Source: Longimicrobiaceae bacterium (GTDB lineage: Bacteria > Gemmatimonadota > Gemmatimonadetes > Longimicrobiales > Longimicrobiaceae). Taken from it: a stretch of DNA of 23,113 nt. Positions within the stretch are counted from its first letter, which is position 1, and each line of letters opens with the position of its first letter. The translations under genes were made by a program, and so were the position numbers. The notes under the pieces were generated by a model that did no database searches, was not told where the DNA came from, and saw nothing but the letters and a program-made list of their open reading frames with translations. Positions 1-8,274 of the stretch are shown here, piece by piece. Where the stretch lies: the NCBI GenBank assembly GCA_030146875.1, contig JASLAX010000174.1:1-23113 (forward strand). Direction: 5' to 3'.

Positions 1-55
1 CCCCCGCCACCGGGGACGCGCCGACGGCGCCGTAGCGGCCCCACGCGACGGTGCA

Positions 56-96
56 GGGAAGGCGTGTCCCCGGGCCGGGCACGCCTTCCCCGTTTT
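56..96 (+). terminator. Rho-independent terminator of a gene upstream of the window
   Basis: An 11-bp perfect stem (56-66 with 80-90) extends inward by a T-G wobble and two C-G pairs around a 7-nt loop. It is followed at once by CGTTTT. It probably ends transcription of a plus-strand gene lying left of the window. No gene is seen in bases 1-159. Confidence 0.75.
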
Positions 97-159
97 CCGG
101 AGGCGTCGGGAGAGGTAGGTTGGCGGGGACGCCGCCGCTCCCCCCCCGCCGGAGGCCGA

Positions 160-1134
160 ATGCTGCACGTGACTAACGGCGACCACGCCGCCGACGCCAT
201 CCGCGCCGCCGGCATCGCCGGCCCCGTGCTGGCCTGGCGCGACGTCCTGCACGACGGCCCCGTGCCCGCCGGGCTGGACGACGACGCCCTGCGCCGCGTC
301 CGCGCGCGCTTCCTGGCGGGCAACGGCTGGACGGACGAGGGCTCCGCCCGCGCCGACATGGAGGCCCGCGACACCGCCCTCCTCCGCGCCGCCGCAGACG
401 AGGACGAGGTCGTGCTCTGGTTCGAGCACGACCTGTACGACCAGCTCCAGCTCCTCCAGGTCCTGGACCTCCTCGCCCGCTCTCCGCGCGCGGCGAGGCT
501 CTCGCTCGTCGGGCCCGCGGAGTACCTCGGCGCCGCGGCCCCCCACCGCCTCACGGCCCTCTTCGCTGAGCGGGAGGAGGTCGGGGACGTCCGGCTGGCC
601 CTGGGCCGAGCGGGCTGGGAGGCATTCCGCGCCCCCGATCCGCGCCAGGTGGAGCGGGTCCTGGCCGCGGGGACGGACGACCTTCCCCACCTGGGCGCCG
701 CCCTGCGCCGCCACCTCCGCCAGCTCCCCTGGACGCACGACGGCCTCTCGCTCGCCGAGCGCCGCGCCCTGCAGGCCGTCGCGGCGGGGCACGACACCCC
801 GGGGGCCGCCTTCCGCGCCTGCGCCGAGGACCCCGTCTGGCTGGGCGACTCCACCTTCGCCCTCCATCTCCAGGCCCTGAGCGGAGACGACCCCCTCCTC
901 ACCCACGCCGGCGGCACCCCCGTCCGCGCGCGCCGGGGTGACGACGAGCGCGCCTTCTGGAGCTGTCCCCTCGCCCTGACCCCCCTCGCCCGCGCCGTCC
1001 TGGCCGGCGAGGAGGACGCCATCCGCCGCCGCGGCATCGATCGCTGGCTCGGCGGCGTTCACCTCGTCGGGCGCGAGGTGGCGTGGAGGTGGGACGAGGA
1101 GGCGGGGCGGGTGGTGGGGCGGCACGAGGCCTGA
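160..1134 (+). CDS. DUF1835 domain-containing protein
   Basis: 324-residue cytoplasmic protein with no signal peptide or membrane segment. The N-terminal ~125 residues carry the DUF1835 hallmarks: an opening MLHVTNGD, then WRDVLHDGPVP, and later WFEHDLYDQLQLLQ. The function of DUF1835 proteins is not established, so none is assigned. The ATG at 160 was chosen because GGAGG lies at 151-155 and the family motif starts exactly there; the open frame runs further upstream (to about 64) but that part is low-complexity and overlaps the terminator. The C-terminal two thirds are Arg/Ala/Leu-rich with no motif I recognise. The gene stands alone, with a terminator before it and a 495-bp spacer after it. 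Confidence 0.85.
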   Translation: MLHVTNGDHAADAIRAAGIAGPVLAWRDVLHDGPVPAGLDDDALRRVRARFLAGNGWTDEGSARADMEARDTALLRAAADEDEVVLWFEHDLYDQLQLLQVLDLLARSPRAARLSLVGPAEYLGAAAPHRLTALFAEREEVGDVRLALGRAGWEAFRAPDPRQVERVLAAGTDDLPHLGAALRRHLRQLPWTHDGLSLAERRALQAVAAGHDTPGAAFRACAEDPVWLGDSTFALHLQALSGDDPLLTHAGGTPVRARRGDDERAFWSCPLALTPLARAVLAGEEDAIRRRGIDRWLGGVHLVGREVAWRWDEEAGRVVGRHEA

Positions 1135-1163
1135 CGACGGGCGGGGACGGCGGCCCCGCACCG

Positions 1164-1218
1164 GCGGTTGAAACCGCTGCAACAACTACACGAAGTCCGC
1201 CTTCGCGGACTGGCCTGC
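1164..1218 (+). repeat. Hairpin pair sharing sequence blocks with the 12.1-kb spacer
   Basis: Two adjacent small hairpins: a 6-bp stem with a 2-nt loop (1164-1177) and a 7-bp stem with loop CTTC (1194-1211). The blocks CGAAGTCCG (1191-1199) and CTGGCCTGC (1210-1218) recur in the same order at 12128-12136 and 12150-12158. This suggests a dispersed intergenic module rather than a gene-specific terminator. Confidence 0.45.
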
Positions 1219-1346
1219 CGACGGCCGGACCCGATCCTCCGTCCACGAGACCGGCGCTGGCGGACTCGCGGGAAACACCTATCCCTCACTGGAAGGCAGC
1301 CACCGTCGGGGTGTGTGCCGAGACGGTGAGAGATCGCCTCCCCCAC

Positions 1347-1423
1347 CTCCGCGCTCTCCGCGCCTCCGCGTGAGACCCGCCGTTGCAGCTCTCGCGAACT
1401 CCGTGAACTCCGCGAACCCCGCG
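1347..1423 (+). repeat. Dispersed CTCCGCG / GAACTCC intergenic repeat, copy 1
   Basis: Two tandem-like blocks. Block A (1347-1374) repeats CTCCGCG three times and ends TGAG. Block B (1391-1423) repeats the pattern GAACTCCG. The 16 nt at 1396-1411 match 12068-12083 at 15 positions. The 21 nt at 1396-1416 match the reverse complement of 17111-17131 at 19 positions. The function is unknown. Confidence 0.65.
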
Positions 1424-1629
1424 TTCCAACCCGCGGGCTCGGCGCGAGACGAGAGCCCGCGCCAATCACCAGCATCCCCATCCCTGGCCGCATCGCCCGC
1501 ACGGCCGTACTCTTTCCGCGCGAATCCCGGCCGGCGCTGGCGCCGTAGTGGGGCCAGCCCCCCGCGGGTGGCACGCATCCTCCACGGGACACGCCCGGAG
1601 CAGATGCGCGTACGCGAACCGGAGCGGAG

Positions 1630-2904
1630 ATGGAAGACGGGCGACCGACGTTGCAGCCGATCCCGGACGAGCAGAGCAAGCAGGAGCAGCTCGACCGGAT
1701 GAAGTTCCGGGCCACGGCGCTGCTGGTGGCGGCCGCGGTCCTGTGGGTGATCGCGCTGGTGCTGGAGGGCCGCTGGCCGGGGGTCTCGTACCTGCGCGCC
1801 ACCGCCGAGGCCGCCATGATCGGCGGGGTGGCGGACTGGTTCGCCGTCACGGCGCTGTTCCGCTACCCGCTGGGGATCCCCATCCCCCACACCGCCATCA
1901 TCCCCTCGCGCAAGGACCGCATCGGGCGGTCGCTGGGGAGCTTCGTCCAGAACAACTTCCTCTCCCGGCCCGTCATCACCGCCAAGCTGCGCCAGGTGGA
2001 CGTGGCGCGGAAGGCCGCCGCGTGGCTGGCGAACCCCGACCACGCCTCCGTGGTGGCCCGCCACGCATCCGCCGCGGTGACGGGCGTGGTGCAGGTGCTG
2101 CGCGACGACGAGGTGCAGGACCTGATCGAGCAGAGCATCGTCTCGCGCGTGCGCTCCACGCAGGTGGCGCCGCTGCTGGGGAACGTGCTGGGGCTGGTGA
2201 GCGCCGGGGGCCGCGACCAGGAGCTGTTCGACTCCGCCATCCGCCTGGTGGCGCGGCTGATGAACGAGAACCGCGAGGCGCTGCGGGACAAGATCGGCCG
2301 CGAGACGCCGTGGTGGGTCCCCACGCCCGTGGACGACAAGATCTACCAGAAGATCGTCACGGCGGTGGAGGGCACGCTGCACGAGGTGGCCGCCGACCCC
2401 GACCACCCCATGCGCGAGCGCTTCCACGAGGCGGTGGAGGAGTTCGTGACCAAGCTGCGCTCCTCGCCCGACATGATCGCCAAGGGCGAGCACGTGAAGG
2501 AGGAGCTCCTCCAGCACCCCTCGGTGCGCGCGTGGTCGGGCTCGCTCTGGTCCGACATGAAGGAGTCGCTGCTGCGCCACTCCAACGACCCGGACTCGCA
2601 GTTCCGCCGCCGCGTGGAGAAGGCCGTGACCGCCTTCGGCGAGTCGCTGCAGAAGGACGAGGAGCTGCTGGAGAAGATCGACGGCTGGGCCGAGTCCGCC
2701 GCCCTGTACGTGGTGGAGCAGTACCGCCACGAGATCGCCGACCTGATCTCCAGCACGGTGGCCGCGTGGGATCCCGAGGACACCACGCGCAAGATCGAGC
2801 TGCAGATCGGCAAGGACCTGCAGTTCATCCGCATCAACGGCACCCTGGTCGGCGGCGCCGTGGGCCTGCTGATCCACGTGATCTCGCAGCTCGCCGGCCG
2901 CTGA
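1630..2904 (+). CDS. DUF445 family membrane protein
   Basis: 424-residue protein of the DUF445 (YjiN-like) family. A hydrophobic helix lies at about residues 28-46, just before the family signature around residues 55-95, which includes EAAMIGGVADWFAVTALF and the following FRYPLGIPIPHTAIIP. A long, charged, mostly helical middle follows, and a second hydrophobic helix lies at the C-terminus (about 403-421), so both ends are probably in the membrane with the middle forming a soluble domain. The family is widespread and has no established biochemical role. The ATG at 1630 follows GGAGCGGAG. A strong GC hairpin follows the stop, so it is likely monocistronic. Confidence 0.9.
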   Translation: MEDGRPTLQPIPDEQSKQEQLDRMKFRATALLVAAAVLWVIALVLEGRWPGVSYLRATAEAAMIGGVADWFAVTALFRYPLGIPIPHTAIIPSRKDRIGRSLGSFVQNNFLSRPVITAKLRQVDVARKAAAWLANPDHASVVARHASAAVTGVVQVLRDDEVQDLIEQSIVSRVRSTQVAPLLGNVLGLVSAGGRDQELFDSAIRLVARLMNENREALRDKIGRETPWWVPTPVDDKIYQKIVTAVEGTLHEVAADPDHPMRERFHEAVEEFVTKLRSSPDMIAKGEHVKEELLQHPSVRAWSGSLWSDMKESLLRHSNDPDSQFRRRVEKAVTAFGESLQKDEELLEKIDGWAESAALYVVEQYRHEIADLISSTVAAWDPEDTTRKIELQIGKDLQFIRINGTLVGGAVGLLIHVISQLAGR

Positions 2905-2909
2905 GCCGG

Positions 2910-2944
2910 GCCGCGTCCTCCGCCCCCACGGCGGAGGACGCGGC
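2910..2944 (+). terminator. GC-rich hairpin between DUF445 and FAD dehydrogenase genes
   Basis: Perfect 15-bp stem (2910-2924 with 2930-2944) with a 5-nt loop, starting 6 nt after the DUF445 stop codon. There is no T-tract, as with other hairpins in this window. It probably separates the two genes or stabilises the 3' end of the mRNA. Confidence 0.6.
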
Positions 2945-2986
2945 GGCCGTCTCCCCCCGCCCGTCCCACCCCCTTCAGGAGAATCG

Positions 2987-4642
2987 ATGAGCCACGATGC
3001 GGACGTGATCGTCGTGGGCGCCGGCCTGGCCGGCCTCGTCGCCGCCGCCGAGGCGGCGGACGCGGGGCGGCGGGTGATGGTGCTGGACCAGGAGCCGGAG
3101 CAGTCGCTGGGGGGGCAGGCGTTCTGGTCGTTCGGCGGGCTCTTCTTCGTGGACTCGCCGGAGCAGCGGCGCATGGGCATCCGCGACTCGCGCGACCTGG
3201 CGCTCTCCGACTGGCTGGGCACCGCGGGGTTCGACCGGCCGGAGGACCGCTGGCCGCGCGCCTGGGCGGAGGCGTACGTGGACTTCGCGGCGGGGGAGAA
3301 GCGCGCCTGGCTGCACGCGCAGGGGATGCGGTTCTTCCCCGTGGTGGGCTGGGCGGAGCGGGGCGGCTCGCTCGCCACCGGGCACGGCAACTCCGTCCCC
3401 CGCTTCCACGTGACGTGGGGCACGGGGCCCGCCGTCCTCGCCCCCTTCGTCGCGCGCGTACGCGAGGCGGCGCGGCAGGGGCGGCTGCTCTTCCGCTTCC
3501 GTCACCGCGTCTCCGGGCTGACGACGACCGACGGGGTGGTGGACGGGGTGCACGGCGAGGTGCTGGAGGCCAGCGGCGTGGAGCGCGGCGCGCCCAGCTC
3601 GCGCACGGTGGTCGCGGAGTTCTCCCTGCGCGCGGGAGCGGTCATCGTCACGTCCGGCGGGATCGGCGCCAACCACGACCTGGTTCGCGCCAACTGGCCG
3701 GCGCGGCTGGGGACGCCCCCGGCGCGGATGCTCACCGGCGTGCCCGACCACGTGGACGGGCGGATGCTGCAGGTCACGGCCCAGGCCGGCGGGCGCGTCA
3801 TCAACCCCGACCGCATGTGGCACTACACGGAGGGCATCCAGAACTGGGCACCCATCTGGACGGGCCACGGCATCCGCATCCTCCCCGGCCCCTCGTCCCT
3901 CTGGGTGGACGCGCGCGGGCGGCGCCTCCCGGCGCCCTGCTTCCCCGGCTTCGACACCCTCGCCACGCTGGCGCACGTGCGGACGACCGGGCACGACCAC
4001 ACCTGGTTCGTGCTGACGCAGAAGATCATCGAGAAGGAGTTCGCGCTCAGCGGCTCGGAGCAGAACCCCGACCTCACGGGGAAGAGCGTGCGGATGGTCC
4101 TCGGCCGCGTCCTGCCCGGCGCGCCCGCGCCGGTGGAGGCGTTCAAGGAGAAGGGCGCGGACTTCGTGGTGCGGCGCACCCTGCCCGAGCTGGTGGCGGG
4201 GATGAACGAGCTCACGGGAGAGGCGCTGATCGACGCGGGGGAGATGGAGACGGAGATCCGGGCGCGCGACGGGCAGCTCACCAACCCGTTCGGCAAGGAC
4301 GCGCAGGTCACCGCCATCCGCGGCGCCCGCGCCTACCGCGGCGACCGCCTGATCCGCGTCGCCACGCCGCACCGGCTGCTCGACCCCGCCGCCGGCCCCC
4401 TGATCGCCGTCCGCCTGTGGGTGCTCACCCGGAAGACCCTCGGCGGCCTGGAGACGGATCTCTCCGCCCGCGCGCTGCGGGCGGACGGCGAGCCGCTGCC
4501 GGGGGTGTACGCGGCGGGCGAGGTGGCGGGCTTCGGCGGCGGCGGGATGCACGGCTACCGGGCGCTGGAGGGCACCTTCCTGGGCGGGTGCATCTTCTCG
4601 GGACGTACGGCGGGACGGGCGGCGGCCGCGACGGTGGGGTGA
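2987..4642 (+). CDS. FAD-binding dehydrogenase (fumarate reductase / 3-ketosteroid dehydrogenase type)
   Basis: 551-residue cytoplasmic flavoprotein. The N-terminal Rossmann motif VVGAGLAG (residues 9-16, GxGxxG at 11-16) ends with an acidic residue region (VMVLDQE) that should bind the ADP ribose of FAD. GGQAFWSFGG (about 42-51) is the second FAD contact typical of the FAD_binding_2 fold. The C-terminal part has VYAAGEVAGFGGGGMHGYRA, the usual closing FAD-binding motif with the catalytic-domain cap in between. The length and motifs fit the annotated 'FAD-binding dehydrogenase' group related to ketosteroid dehydrogenases. The substrate cannot be told from sequence. AGGAGA at 2977-2982 sets the ATG. 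The gene ends 13 bp from a convergent gene. Confidence 0.9.
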   Translation: MSHDADVIVVGAGLAGLVAAAEAADAGRRVMVLDQEPEQSLGGQAFWSFGGLFFVDSPEQRRMGIRDSRDLALSDWLGTAGFDRPEDRWPRAWAEAYVDFAAGEKRAWLHAQGMRFFPVVGWAERGGSLATGHGNSVPRFHVTWGTGPAVLAPFVARVREAARQGRLLFRFRHRVSGLTTTDGVVDGVHGEVLEASGVERGAPSSRTVVAEFSLRAGAVIVTSGGIGANHDLVRANWPARLGTPPARMLTGVPDHVDGRMLQVTAQAGGRVINPDRMWHYTEGIQNWAPIWTGHGIRILPGPSSLWVDARGRRLPAPCFPGFDTLATLAHVRTTGHDHTWFVLTQKIIEKEFALSGSEQNPDLTGKSVRMVLGRVLPGAPAPVEAFKEKGADFVVRRTLPELVAGMNELTGEALIDAGEMETEIRARDGQLTNPFGKDAQVTAIRGARAYRGDRLIRVATPHRLLDPAAGPLIAVRLWVLTRKTLGGLETDLSARALRADGEPLPGVYAAGEVAGFGGGGMHGYRALEGTFLGGCIFSGRTAGRAAAATVG

Positions 4643-4655
4643 GGGCGGCCGCCGG

Positions 4656-5579
4656 TCAGCGGGAACCGGGAAGCTGGTGCTCGATCAGGCGGCGCACCCG
4701 CTCGTTGGCCGCGCGCCCGGGGTAGCCCTCGAGGCGGGGCTGCGGCGACCCGACCACCGGCCGGGTAATGGTGGGTCGCACGTCCGGCTGAGACCGCCCC
4801 GCGAGCCGCCGGAAGGCTCTTTCCAGGCTCTCCATCAGCCCGGACTTCCGCGGAAGGTCTATGGGGACCTCCCTCTTCTCGTCGATGAGCGGCGGCTTGA
4901 GGTTCGACGTCCGATGCCAGCAGGCAGGAGGGCTGGGAGGCGTGAGAACACAGAGAGAATCCCCCCGCGGGAATGCAAGCTCGCGGAGGACCCAGCTTCC
5001 CGTGAAGCCCACGGTTCCAACTCCGCGCTCGCCGAGCGTGCGGGCGAGGTGCCGCTGAATCTGCCACGCCAGGTGCTCAGCGGCGATCAGGCGCCCGGCG
5101 CGCAGGGCCCGGACGTGCTCCTCGTGAAGCCTGCGGAATTCTGCCTTCGCAGCCTGCACGGAGGTGAGGGCCGCGGCAACGAGGACCGAATCGTCGGACA
5201 ATGGGTGCGCCCGCCTGAAGGCCTGCGACCCGCTGCCTTCCGGGGAACGAACGGGCACGTTCGACGCCCAGGCCCTCGCCTTTGCGGCCACGCTATCGTA
5301 GCGCGCCTCCTCCTCGCCGGCGCGCATCTCCACGATCACGACGAGCTCCTCGATCTCCTCGCGGGTCACCGAGAACGTGCTCGTGTCCGGGAGCGTGGTT
5401 GTCGAAGGACCCGCCTCCGCGCGGATCCCCGCCGCCGCGTCCGGCTTCACCGCGGGCTCCGCCCGCGCGGCGAGGATGGCCGAGCCTCCCTGCAGAACGG
5501 CGGCGAGGACGGCGCCGAACGCACCGACGTACGCGACGCGAAGCGCGGTCGGATGGCGGGTGGCGAGCGAGTCTCGCAT
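4656..5579 (-). CDS. Hypothetical membrane-anchored protein
   Basis: 307-residue protein of unknown family. Residues about 13-37 form one hydrophobic segment (VAYVGAFGAVLAAVLQGGSAIL) after a short basic start, so it is either an uncleaved anchor or a signal peptide. It is followed by an Ala/Thr/Pro-rich linker and then a charged helical region (about 70-185, Glu/Arg/Ala-rich, coiled-coil-like). A pair of Cys residues (LCVLTPPSPPAC) sits in the C-terminal third. The frame stays open upstream to a GTG at 5664-5666, but the ATG at 5579 places the hydrophobic segment near the N-terminus. No enzymatic motif is visible. It is convergent with the FAD dehydrogenase and divergent from the transglutaminase gene. 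Confidence 0.65.
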   Translation of the reverse strand: MRDSLATRHPTALRVAYVGAFGAVLAAVLQGGSAILAARAEPAVKPDAAAGIRAEAGPSTTTLPDTSTFSVTREEIEELVVIVEMRAGEEEARYDSVAAKARAWASNVPVRSPEGSGSQAFRRAHPLSDDSVLVAAALTSVQAAKAEFRRLHEEHVRALRAGRLIAAEHLAWQIQRHLARTLGERGVGTVGFTGSWVLRELAFPRGDSLCVLTPPSPPACWHRTSNLKPPLIDEKREVPIDLPRKSGLMESLERAFRRLAGRSQPDVRPTITRPVVGSPQPRLEGYPGRAANERVRRLIEHQLPGSR

Positions 5580-5798
5580 GGGCCTGGTGTTCGGGGTCTT
5601 CTTCCTGCCCAAGGATGCCGTCCAGGCGGATCGTCGTGAAGGCGGGAGGGGGTGCGGCAGACGCACGCTGGCGCGGGCTCAGCACACAGTAGGGGCATGG
5701 AGAGGCCGGAGGCAAGCGCTTCGTCCATGGTCCTGGGCGGTCGCGTCGCGACTGAACCGAAACCCGCCACCCCCTCCCCTCCCGTCCCCGCGATCCGT

Positions 5799-5804
5799 TA
5801 GCTT
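5799..5804 (+). promoter_or_regulatory. Candidate -10 hexamer TAGCTT of the transglutaminase-kinase operon
   Basis: TAGCTT sits about 50 nt upstream of the GTG start at 5854, in a C-rich spacer where A/T are rare. It fits the TAnnTT pattern seen upstream of several other genes here. No convincing -35 is visible. Confidence 0.3.
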
Positions 5805-5853
5805 GGAGGCACCGTCCGGAACGGACGGACCCACCCGCGGCGCGGAGGCCCGC

Positions 5854-6570
5854 GTGACCACGGCTCTGGCAGGCGCTCCCCCCTCGGCGGCGACGCTCGC
5901 GGCGACCCGCATCCTGGACCACGACCACCCGTCGGTCCGGGAGCTCGCCGCGTCCATCGCCGCCACGACGGACGGCGACCGCGACTTCCTCAGCGAAGCG
6001 CACCGCCGGGTCTCCGTCCTCGTCCACCCCGTCTACACGCTGGGCGACGACCGGCCCGCCAGCGAGACGCTGCGCGCTGGATCCGGCGCGTGCACGCAGC
6101 GCATGGCCGTGCTCGAGGCGCTGGCGCGCGCGGCGGGGATCCCCACGCGCGTCCGCGGGCTGTGGATCGACGGCCGCTTCTGGTCCCCGCGCTTCCGCCT
6201 GACCCGCGCCCTCATCCCCGGCCGCGTGCTCCTTCCCTGGCCGCAGTTCCACGTGGGCGGCGAGTGGGTGGACTTCGACGAGATCCACGCGCCCGCCGCC
6301 GAGCTGGCCGCCCGCGGTGACGGCGCCTTCACGAACGACGGCGAGACCATGTTCGAGGCCGTCTCCCACGTCTCCGTGGACTTCCTGGGAAAGACGCGCG
6401 GCTGCGGGGCGGCGTGCGCCGCGTCGCGCACCGACCTCTCCGGGATGGTGCGGGGGGATGCGGGGACCTTCGACACGCGCGACGAGCTGTTCGCGCGCCA
6501 CGGGCTGCTGCGGCGCACCTGGCGCGGGGCCGCGTTCGAGGTGGTCTTCGGCGGACGGAAGAGCGCGTAG
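5854..6570 (+). CDS. Transglutaminase-like domain protein
   Basis: 238-residue protein with the transglutaminase/protease-like fold. The nucleophile region GSGACTQRMAVLEALARAAG followed by IPTRVRGL matches the usual 'GxC..xAxl...lLRaaGIPaR' core, with Cys the probable nucleophile. The catalytic His lies in QFHVGGEWVDFDEI, and the Asp of WVDFD completes the triad. No signal peptide is seen. The GTG at 5854 was chosen because GGAGG (5844-5848) precedes it by 5 nt and the conserved region begins soon after; the longer open frame upstream overlaps the divergent gene. The stop codon overlaps the Shine-Dalgarno of the kinase gene, so the two are probably co-translated. The substrate is unknown; a peptidase or amidase role is as likely as crosslinking. 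Confidence 0.8.
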   Translation: MTTALAGAPPSAATLAATRILDHDHPSVRELAASIAATTDGDRDFLSEAHRRVSVLVHPVYTLGDDRPASETLRAGSGACTQRMAVLEALARAAGIPTRVRGLWIDGRFWSPRFRLTRALIPGRVLLPWPQFHVGGEWVDFDEIHAPAAELAARGDGAFTNDGETMFEAVSHVSVDFLGKTRGCGAACAASRTDLSGMVRGDAGTFDTRDELFARHGLLRRTWRGAAFEVVFGGRKSA

Positions 6571-6577
6571 GAGCGCC

Positions 6578-8260
6578 GTGTCCGACACCCTCCTCCCGCC
6601 CGGCGCCGGCCCGCGCGTGGTCGTCTCCTCCCTCTCGGGCGGGGGGGACGGCGACGCGGCGCTGCGGCGCAGCGAGGCCCGCTACCGCGCGCTGGCCGAG
6701 GCCAGCACCCGGATGGTGTGGACCACCGACCGGCACGGGATGGTGGAGGACATGCCGGGGTGGCGCGCCATCACCGGCCAGACGGCCGACCAGGTGCGCG
6801 GGGTGGGGTGGCTGGAGGCCATCCACGCCGCCGACCGCGAGCGCGTGTCGCGGACGTGGTGGGACGCCTACGACTCGCGCGGCGTGTACGTGTGCGAGTA
6901 CCGGATTCGCCTCGCCTCCGGCGGCTACCGCTGGTACCGGGCGCGCGCCGTGCCGGTGCTGGAGCCCGGCGGCGAGGTCGTGGAGTGGGTCGGCGTGCTG
7001 GACGACGTGGACGAGCGCCGCCACGCCGAGGCGCGGAAGGCGATGCTGGAGGAGGCCGGCCGCGTCCTGGGCACCTCGCTGGACCCCGGGGAGACGCTGG
7101 AGAGCGTCGCGCGGCTGGCCGTGCCGCACTTGGCGGACGGGTGCGCCGTGGACCTGGCCGACGAGCGCGGGGCGCTGCGCCGCGTCACCGTGCTGACGCG
7201 CGACCCGGCGAAGGCGGAGCTGGTGCGCGAGCTGGAGCGGCGCTTCCCCACCCCCATCGACTCCCCCGCCGGCCACACCACCGCCTTCCGCACCGGCCGG
7301 CCGCAGCTCGTGGAGCGATTCACCGACGACCTGCTGCGCGCCGCCTCGTCCTGCGACGAGCACTTCCGGCTCTGGAAGGCGCTGGACATGCACTCCGCCC
7401 TCTGCGTGCCCATGTCCACCCGGGGGCGGACGATCGGCGTCCTCACCTTCGTCTCCACCTCGCCCGACCGTCACTTCGGCGCGGCGGACCTGGACGCCGC
7501 GTCGGCACTGGGCGAGCGCGCCGCGTCCGCCGTGGACAACGCGCGGCTCTACGCCCAGGCGCAGGCCGCGTCGCGCGCCAAGTCCGACTTCCTGGCCACC
7601 ATGTCGCACGAGCTGCGCACCCCCATCCACGCTTCCATCGGCTACGTGGAGCTGCTGGAGATGGGGCTGCGCGGCGAGGTGTCGAACGCGCAGCGGCACG
7701 ACCTGCACCGCATCCGCGCGAACCAGCAGCACCTGCTGGCGATCATCAACGACATTCTGGGGTACGCTCGAATCGAGGCCGGTCAGGTGCACTACGACCC
7801 GCGCGAGCTGGACGCGGGAGAGATCCTGCAGGAGGCGGGCGCCATGGTGGAGCCGCAGGCCCGCGCCAAGGGGATCACCCTCTCCATGGCGGACTCCGCG
7901 GGGGTGCGCGCGGTAGCGGACGGCGACAAGCTGCGCCAGGTGCTGCTGAACCTGCTCTCCAACGCCGTGAAGTTCACCCCGCCGGGCGGGAGCGTCCACG
8001 CCGCCGCCGCCGCCGACGAGGACGCCGTGCGCCTGAGCGTGCGCGACACGGGGATCGGGATCCCGGCCGAGAAGCAGGCGGCGATCTTCGAGCCCTTCGT
8101 GCAGCTCGACCAGGAGCTGACGCGCGTGGCGGAGGGCACCGGGCTGGGCCTGGCCATCTCCCGCGACCTGGCGCGCGGAATGGGCGGCGAGCTGCACGTG
8201 CAGAGCGCCCCCGGCGCCGGGTCGACGTTCACCCTGGTGCTCCCCCTTCCCCCCACCTGA
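6578..8260 (+). CDS. PAS-GAF sensor histidine kinase
   Basis: 560-residue soluble histidine kinase with no membrane segment. Domains in order: PAS (about 32-150, ending in the PAC-like VEWVGVLDDVDERR), GAF (about 155-325), HisKA dimerisation domain with phospho-acceptor His344 in FLATMSHELRTP, and HATPase_c (about 440-558) with N-box Asn462 (LLSNAVKFTP), G1 box DTGIGI from Asp490 and G2 box GTGLGLAISRDL near 520-531. All catalytic boxes look intact. The GTG at 6578 is preceded by GGAG (6570-6573), which overlaps the transglutaminase stop. No receiver protein with an intact phospho-Asp is encoded nearby; the closest regulator is the sigma-54 activator at 8720, whose receiver-like domain is degenerate. 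Confidence 0.92.
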   Translation: MSDTLLPPGAGPRVVVSSLSGGGDGDAALRRSEARYRALAEASTRMVWTTDRHGMVEDMPGWRAITGQTADQVRGVGWLEAIHAADRERVSRTWWDAYDSRGVYVCEYRIRLASGGYRWYRARAVPVLEPGGEVVEWVGVLDDVDERRHAEARKAMLEEAGRVLGTSLDPGETLESVARLAVPHLADGCAVDLADERGALRRVTVLTRDPAKAELVRELERRFPTPIDSPAGHTTAFRTGRPQLVERFTDDLLRAASSCDEHFRLWKALDMHSALCVPMSTRGRTIGVLTFVSTSPDRHFGAADLDAASALGERAASAVDNARLYAQAQAASRAKSDFLATMSHELRTPIHASIGYVELLEMGLRGEVSNAQRHDLHRIRANQQHLLAIINDILGYARIEAGQVHYDPRELDAGEILQEAGAMVEPQARAKGITLSMADSAGVRAVADGDKLRQVLLNLLSNAVKFTPPGGSVHAAAAADEDAVRLSVRDTGIGIPAEKQAAIFEPFVQLDQELTRVAEGTGLGLAISRDLARGMGGELHVQSAPGAGSTFTLVLPLPPT

Positions 8261-8274
8261 ACCCGCGCACGCCC

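Larger units (their letters stand above)
1135..1629. other. Intergenic spacer with hairpins and dispersed repeats
   Basis: No credible gene. It holds a small hairpin GCGGTT-GA-AACCGC (1164-1177), a second hairpin AGTCCGC-CTTC-GCGGACT (1194-1211) and a block of CTCCGCG/GAACTCC repeats (1347-1423). The 3' part (about 1440-1629) shows no recognisable element. It presumably contains the DUF445 promoter. Confidence 0.6.

Noticed and set aside
1279..3423. Minus-strand frame of 714 codons across the DUF445 gene
   Set aside because: It is low-complexity and spans an intergenic repeat and the antisense of a clear DUF445 gene.
2975..4552. Minus-strand frame of 525 codons opposite the FAD dehydrogenase
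   Set aside because: A shadow frame; the plus strand carries an intact FAD-binding motif at the expected place.
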